From assembly GCF_040616545.1 (NCBI RefSeq), contig NZ_CP156688.1, positions 1,984,001 to 2,048,000 of the forward strand: a DNA stretch of 64,000 bases. Reading direction: 5' to 3'. The notes beneath the pieces are model-generated. The model was not told the origin of the DNA, did no database searches, and saw only the letters and a list, made by a program, of their open reading frames with translations. This document shows, one piece after another, positions 59,695 to 64,000 of the stretch. This DNA is from Akkermansia muciniphila. GTDB lineage: Bacteria; Verrucomicrobiota; Verrucomicrobiia; Verrucomicrobiales; Akkermansiaceae. The position numbers and the translations under genes were made by a program. Every line of letters starts with the position of its first letter. The stretch's first letter is position 1.

Positions 59695-61140
59695 ATGGAT
59701 AACGTTCTTTCCGTTCTTACCACCATCGGCATTATTTTTGGCGTGGTGATGTTGTTTAACTTCATGATTTTCATTCATGAACTGGGGCATTTTTTCGCCG
59801 CCCGCTGGCGCGGCCTGTATGTGGACAGGTTCCAAATCTGGTTTGGGCGTCCCATCTGGAAAAAAACCATTAACGGCGTTCAGTGGGGACTGGGCTGGAT
59901 CCCCGCCGGGGGCTTTGTCTCCCTGCCGCAGATGGCTCCTATGGAGGCCATTGAAGGGAGCGTGGAACTCCCCAAGGATTTGAAGCCCGTCACTCCTCTG
60001 GACAAGATCATTGTGGCCGCCGCCGGCCCCATCGCCTCTTTTCTGCTGGCCGTGTTTTTTGCCGTGGCCGTCTGGATGGTGGGCAAGCCGGATGTGGAAA
60101 TGGGGGTGACGACGGTAGGCTTCGTTGCTCCGGACAGTCCTGCGGCGCAGTCCGGCATTCTGCCCGGTGACAAGATTGTGAAGGTGGACGGCCGCCCGGT
60201 GGACAAATGGGCGGGCAATATGGAAGGCGTGCGTGAACTGATCATGCTTGGCGAGCATGACCAGGTGGTCTTTACGGTGCAGAGGCCGGGCCATGAGGGG
60301 GAAATGGATATTTCCTGCGGCTTCCGGATTCCGGAAACCTCCTGGTGGCAGCGCTCCGGCATGCGCCAGGTGGGGCTGATGCAGGCCATGCCCTGCGTCG
60401 TGGGGGAAGTGCTTCCCAACTCTCCCGCGGCCCAGGCCGGGCTGAAGCCGGGCGATGTGGTGACGGCGGCCAACGGGGTGCGCATCTGGAGCCCCGCGGC
60501 GCTGGATGTCCTGCTGAAGAAGAATGAACCGCTCCTGCTGGATGTGACGGCCAGAGACGGCGCTGCAAGGCAGGTGAGCATCCAGGGAAGGCTTCCGGAA
60601 AACTGGCACAACGGCTCGGACGGTTCCGTGCTCAAGGGCGCACAGCCCATTCTGGGCGTGACCTGGGACCTGAGCTCCGTGGGGCGTGACGTAACCGTGC
60701 ATCCCACTCCGTGGGCTCAGATCAAGCAGAGCTTGAAATGGATGGGGGATACCCTGGCGAAGGTGGTCGCCCCCGGCAGCAGCGTGGGCGTGGAGCACCT
60801 CTCCGGCCCCGTGGGAATTGCCAACCAGTTTTACAAGATGTTCTCCCTGGAGGAAGGCTGGAAGCTGGCCCTGTGGTTTGCCGTGGTGCTGAACGTGAAC
60901 CTGGCTATCCTGAACATTCTGCCCCTTCCGGTGGTGGATGGCGGCCACGTGGTGATGAACACCATTGAGCTGGTCTTCAGGCGTCCCCTGAATGTGAAGG
61001 TGCTGGAATTCGTCCAGTTCGGCTTCGTCTTTGTGCTGATGGGCTTCTTCCTGTTTGTGACATTCAAGGACGTTGGGGACTTCTTCGGCAAAAAGCCGGA
61101 TAAGCTGCCCGCCCCGGTGTTCAAGGCCGTGACGGATTAA
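59695..61140 (+). CDS. rseP: RIP metalloprotease (site-2 protease)
   Basis: This is a 481-residue inner-membrane zinc protease. The zinc motif HELGH (FIHELGHFFAA) is in the first transmembrane helix, and the third ligand is in NILPLPVVDGGH near the C-terminus. Two PDZ domains lie between (about residues 130-220 and 235-300: SPAAQSGILPGDKIVKVDGRPV and SPAAQAGLKPGDVVTAANGVR). It cleaves anti-sigma factors or leftover signal peptides within the membrane. It is somewhat longer than E. coli RseP (450). dxr and bamA, common neighbours, are not adjacent here. DUF6056-like gene follows after 24 bases. Confidence 0.95.
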   Translation: MDNVLSVLTTIGIIFGVVMLFNFMIFIHELGHFFAARWRGLYVDRFQIWFGRPIWKKTINGVQWGLGWIPAGGFVSLPQMAPMEAIEGSVELPKDLKPVTPLDKIIVAAAGPIASFLLAVFFAVAVWMVGKPDVEMGVTTVGFVAPDSPAAQSGILPGDKIVKVDGRPVDKWAGNMEGVRELIMLGEHDQVVFTVQRPGHEGEMDISCGFRIPETSWWQRSGMRQVGLMQAMPCVVGEVLPNSPAAQAGLKPGDVVTAANGVRIWSPAALDVLLKKNEPLLLDVTARDGAARQVSIQGRLPENWHNGSDGSVLKGAQPILGVTWDLSSVGRDVTVHPTPWAQIKQSLKWMGDTLAKVVAPGSSVGVEHLSGPVGIANQFYKMFSLEEGWKLALWFAVVLNVNLAILNILPLPVVDGGHVVMNTIELVFRRPLNVKVLEFVQFGFVFVLMGFFLFVTFKDVGDFFGKKPDKLPAPVFKAVTD

Positions 61141-61164
61141 ACGCCCCATCTCCGGCTTGATTCC

Positions 61165-62550
61165 ATGAAGCAGTCACTGGCGGTGCGTTTCCTGTTCCGG
61201 GCGGTGGTGCTGGCGCTCCTTGCGTACGCCATGCTGCTTACCTGGTGGACCCCCTTGACCGGGGACAGCTTCATGCATTCCGTCTTCGGGGCGGACCACC
61301 GCCTGGCCTTCCAGCCCGTGCTGGAACGGTGCTGGTGGTCGTACATGAACTGGAATCCCCGCCTGGGGGAATTCCTGGCTATCTTTACGGCCACGGCGGG
61401 AAAGTGGCTTTTTCTGGCCGTCAATCCCTTCGTGATTCTTTCCCTGGCGCTGATGATGTTTTATCTGGCGCGGGGAAGGAGGGTGAATCCCGGGGACTGG
61501 AGGGATGCGCTGCTGTTCTCCGTGGGGGCCCTTCTTCTGCTCACTTCTTCCTCCAGGCCCGGCATCACGATGTTCTGGCTGTCCGGAGGAACTAATTATG
61601 CCTGGTCCGCCGCCGTCTGGCTGGGGTTCCTGTGCCTGTACCGCGGCTTGCTGGCCGGAACGTCCCGGATTCCGGACAGGCCCCTGTCGTGGCTCTGGAT
61701 AAGCCTCGTGGCTTTTGCCGCCGGAATGACTAATGAGAACCAGGTTCCCGCTTCCCTGGGCATGCTGTTCCTGTACTGGGTGTATGCGCGCTGGAGGGGG
61801 ATGATTCTTCCCCGCTGGTTCCTGTTTGGCTGGGGTTTTCATGCCTTGGGCGGCGCCTGTCTTTTGCTGGCCCCCGGCAACGCGGCGCGTCTTCATTCGG
61901 AAACGGCGGGCGGCGCTGCTGTTCTTCATTCCTGGGCGGAACGTTTCAGCGCCGTCCCGGAGCTGATGAACGCCTTTTACGAATTCATGCTGCTGCCTAG
62001 ATTTCTGCTGGTTGTGGCGGTGGCCGCCCTGGCTCTGCTGACGTGGAGGAGAGGGTGGAGCTGGTGGAAGGGAGCTTCCGGACGGCGCATGTGCGTTTCC
62101 CTGCTGTTGATGCTGGTGGCGCATGCCATGGCGGTCAGCTTTTTTGTGCGCGTCATTCCCGCCTGGCATGCCATGTTCTCCGCCACCGTACTGATGATGA
62201 CGGGCATTCTGGGGCTGTACGGAGTGTGGCTGGATACCGTGCGGCGGCGCTGGATTCCGGCCTGCCTCCTGGCCGCTGCGGGGAGTCTGGCCTTGTGGGT
62301 ATGCTCCGGGTATCTGGACGCCTTCCCGCGCATCCACCGCCAGTGCGGGGAACGGATAATCTTCATCCGCCATGAACTGGAAAAGGGCGAGAAGAACATT
62401 GTGGTTCCCCCTTATGAGCCCGTGCCGCTGGCTCCTTATGTCTCCGTCATGTGGCGCATGGGCAGGGGTGACCCTGATGAATTCATCAACCGTTCCGTTG
62501 CCCGCTATCTGGGGATTGAAAGTATCCGGGTAGCTGTTTCGGAGCATTGA
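61165..62550 (+). CDS. DUF6056-like polytopic membrane protein
   Basis: This 461-residue protein has about ten to eleven hydrophobic helices. Features seen in DUF6056 and glycosyltransferase-C-like proteins are WTPLTGDSFMHSVFG after the first helix, NPRLGEFLAIF, FWLSGGTNYAWSAAVWL and MTNENQVPASLGML. An LLAPGNAARLHSE segment follows the middle helices. It may build or modify an envelope polymer, but no activity is established for this group. It lies 24 bases after rseP and is probably co-transcribed. Confidence 0.7.
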   Translation: MKQSLAVRFLFRAVVLALLAYAMLLTWWTPLTGDSFMHSVFGADHRLAFQPVLERCWWSYMNWNPRLGEFLAIFTATAGKWLFLAVNPFVILSLALMMFYLARGRRVNPGDWRDALLFSVGALLLLTSSSRPGITMFWLSGGTNYAWSAAVWLGFLCLYRGLLAGTSRIPDRPLSWLWISLVAFAAGMTNENQVPASLGMLFLYWVYARWRGMILPRWFLFGWGFHALGGACLLLAPGNAARLHSETAGGAAVLHSWAERFSAVPELMNAFYEFMLLPRFLLVVAVAALALLTWRRGWSWWKGASGRRMCVSLLLMLVAHAMAVSFFVRVIPAWHAMFSATVLMMTGILGLYGVWLDTVRRRWIPACLLAAAGSLALWVCSGYLDAFPRIHRQCGERIIFIRHELEKGEKNIVVPPYEPVPLAPYVSVMWRMGRGDPDEFINRSVARYLGIESIRVAVSEH

Positions 62551-62906
62551 TTATTCTTTCCCGGGAAGTCCGTTTTCCTGGAAGCTCCAGGCGAATATAA
62601 TATCTGTTAATGCGGCGTTGTTTTTCTTACCCATCCATCTCCATGAAATTCCGGTTTTTAACCTTCTTTCTGAGATATATAACCCCAGATTGAAAACTCG
62701 CGTTCAGAGAAGCTGCAAAGGTGCTTATCAACTTGAAATGGAACAATATATCCCTATCCCGAAAGATTGAGACAGGGCCGGCAAAGCATCCACAGGGAGA
62801 GTTTTCCCTTTCCGGGGGAAGGCGGTCATCCTGTTTTTACTGAGGGGGGGAGGAACCCGGCTTTTGGAGTTCCTCAACATTCAATTTATCTGACGGGGAC
62901 GTTTGC
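62551..62906. other. Gene-free stretch between convergent genes
   Basis: About 350 bases lie between convergent genes. No gene, tRNA or strong hairpin was recognised. Confidence 0.4.
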
Positions 62907-63626
62907 TTAACGATTGATTTTGTTAGCGGATTTCCTTGTATGCTTTTGAGTCCAGGGACAATGTACCAGGCACTTCAAACAGGTGCTGCATCCATATACA
63001 TCAACTATTTCATCTCTTGAAATGGCCGGGCTCCACGTTTTCCCTTTCAAAACCTGTTTCTCGCAAATTTTCCTGCAAATATTGCAATTGCCGCACTTAG
63101 GTAAAAAAGGTTCGTGCAGTACGGTTTCCAACGGCGCATCGGTTAAAACCGTGCCAAGACATTGCGCCGCTCCGTATTCAGGAGTAATCAACAAGTTGTT
63201 TCTCCCAATCCACCCTAATCCGCCAAGCAAGGCAACTTTTTTATGAGGCAAAACAGATTCTTTTACCTCAAAATTGAATACTTCTTCAGCCGCCAATCCT
63301 GCATCGGATTGGGATTTGGCTTGATAACCTCTTCCGGCAATGAACCTGGTTAATTCATCCGCAACTTCTCCCGCCTTATGTTCAGTTTGCGTATATTCAT
63401 CATCATCAAAATTATAATGATCCTCTATCCGCGCCTGTACGTAATCGGGAGTATCAACTACCTTCGTGACATAATCCGCGGTCAGCGGAAATGCAAAAAC
63501 AATGGCGTTAGGGAGTTTTCTGTTTTGCTTTTCGTCTAAATGCGCTATGCTGACAAAGCGTACGAGTTTTGCTCCCCGGCTTGTTAATTCATGTTCTATC
63601 TCTTGATTCAAGTATTTCATGTTCAT
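62907..63626 (-). CDS. QueG-like 4Fe-4S protein (epoxyqueuosine reductase related)
   Basis: This 239-residue protein has the C-terminal double-cluster ferredoxin domain of epoxyqueuosine reductase: CGNCNICRKICEK and CSTCLKCLVHCPWTQ, eight Cys in all. The middle KVALLGGLGWIGRNNLLITPEYG matches the GxGxIGKNxLL segment of QueG, which binds the substrate and cobalamin. It is shorter than QueG (about 380 residues) and lacks the C-terminal HEAT part. It is therefore more likely a QueG-related reductase of unknown substrate than the true queuosine enzyme. AT-rich, probably horizontally acquired. Confidence 0.78.
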   Translation of the reverse strand: MNMKYLNQEIEHELTSRGAKLVRFVSIAHLDEKQNRKLPNAIVFAFPLTADYVTKVVDTPDYVQARIEDHYNFDDDEYTQTEHKAGEVADELTRFIAGRGYQAKSQSDAGLAAEEVFNFEVKESVLPHKKVALLGGLGWIGRNNLLITPEYGAAQCLGTVLTDAPLETVLHEPFLPKCGNCNICRKICEKQVLKGKTWSPAISRDEIVDVYGCSTCLKCLVHCPWTQKHTRKSANKINR

Positions 63627-63656
63627 TTTTTGTAACAGAGACGCAAATATCTGTTA

Positions 63657-63875
63657 TCAACTCGGAAGACGGAGCTTCCTCCGGGTGTTGATATAAATCC
63701 CGAATGTAAATTGCTCTTCAATGTAATTGCCTGTCCGCGGCCAATCAAGATAAATATGGCGGATACACGCTATTTGGTTCATGGAATAATCCTTTAAACG
63801 CAAGGCGGCATATTCGCCCCAAGGGATTCTCATAAATGCCGGAGCCTTCAGGCTGCAAGGCGGTATGAGCGGCAA
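63657..63875 (-). CDS. Small uncertain ORF
   Basis: This 72-residue frame has a protein-like composition (MRIPWGEYAALRLKDYSMNQ, then IACIRHIYLDWPRTGNYIEE) but no recognised family. It could be the end of a broken gene, with the true start inside the frame at MRIPW. It lies 30 bases upstream of the QueG-like gene on the same strand. Low confidence. Confidence 0.3.
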   Translation of the reverse strand: MPLIPPCSLKAPAFMRIPWGEYAALRLKDYSMNQIACIRHIYLDWPRTGNYIEEQFTFGIYINTRRKLRLPS

Positions 63876-64000
63876 CGCAGGGTGCAGGGAACAACGGTAT
63901 GGAGCGGATTTTCATTTTTCGTTGTGGTAACGTAGTGGCGGCGGAAGCTTGGCTTCTTATCGGAGGGCTGCCATTCCACGGCTCAAACGCCCCATGAAGA
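63876..64000. other. Window end, nothing recognised
   Basis: The last 125 bases show no supported feature. Confidence 0.3.

Noticed and set aside
59611-61149. Minus-strand frame of 512 codons opposite rseP
   Set aside because: Shadow of rseP, whose HELGH and VVDGGH motifs are on the plus strand.

Overview
The window looks like a chromosome segment of an Akkermansia-type verrucomicrobium. It is GC-rich and carries mucin-related secreted enzymes (an Asp-box sialidase-like protein, twin SGNH/GDSL esterases, two large secreted glycoside hydrolases), a PEP-CTERM protein, very large autotransporters, a pfl fermentation pair and a compact trp operon. The genus is inferred from this gene mix; no database was searched.

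Layout. 1-2.8 kb: end of an aldo/keto reductase gene and a membrane pyrophosphatase (hppA). 3-5 kb: two lineage-specific exported proteins. 5-11.8 kb: complete trp operon (trpE, fused trpGD, trpC, trpF, trpB, trpA) behind a leader peptide with tandem Trp codons and a terminator hairpin. 11.8-25.2 kb: two divergent autotransporters, one with chlamydial-Pmp-like GGAI/FxxN repeats and one of 3159 residues. 25.3-28.8 kb: OsmC-like gene, then an AT-rich island (IS1595-type transposase, outer-membrane barrel, HTH regulator, kinase-like protein). 28.9-31.8 kb: metallo-hydrolase, DUF1330-like protein, metX, rpmJ. 32-45.6 kb: PEP-CTERM protein, clan GH-D hydrolase, an acyltransferase-heptosyltransferase fusion, a broken XRE regulator, pflA/pflB, two SGNH esterases and a sialidase-like protein. 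45.6-50.2 kb: ankyrin protein, HAD phosphatase, nuoA, MFS transporter. 50.3-53 kb: AT-rich foreign segment (DUF2461, sigma factor, mobC remnant) beside tRNA-Leu. 53.2-64 kb: uvrB, GH63-like hydrolase, rpmI-rplT, rseP, DUF6056-like protein, and a QueG-like Fe-S protein.

The most striking signal is a family of four paired inverted repeats built on CGGATT-NNN-AATCCG. The three central bases differ between pairs (AGG, TGG, GCG, GTG), but within each pair the two copies are exact reverse complements. The pairs enclose 152-301 bp in front of both autotransporters, the PEP-CTERM gene and the HAD gene. In three pairs a TTGACA/T box lies exactly one base inside the segment at one end, and the gene-proximal outside flank supplies a TA-starting -10 box at a 17-base spacing. 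The repeat itself is therefore the promoter spacer. I read these as invertible promoters whose central triplet acts as an address. As sequenced, the giant autotransporter switch is ON, and the switches for the Pmp-like autotransporter and the PEP-CTERM gene are OFF. No recombinase for them lies in the window.

Taken together, the surface-exposed and secreted products (adhesins, PEP-CTERM protein, mucin-active enzymes, a lipid A/LPS enzyme) fit a mucus-dwelling lifestyle with phase-variable surface display, alongside ordinary housekeeping genes.
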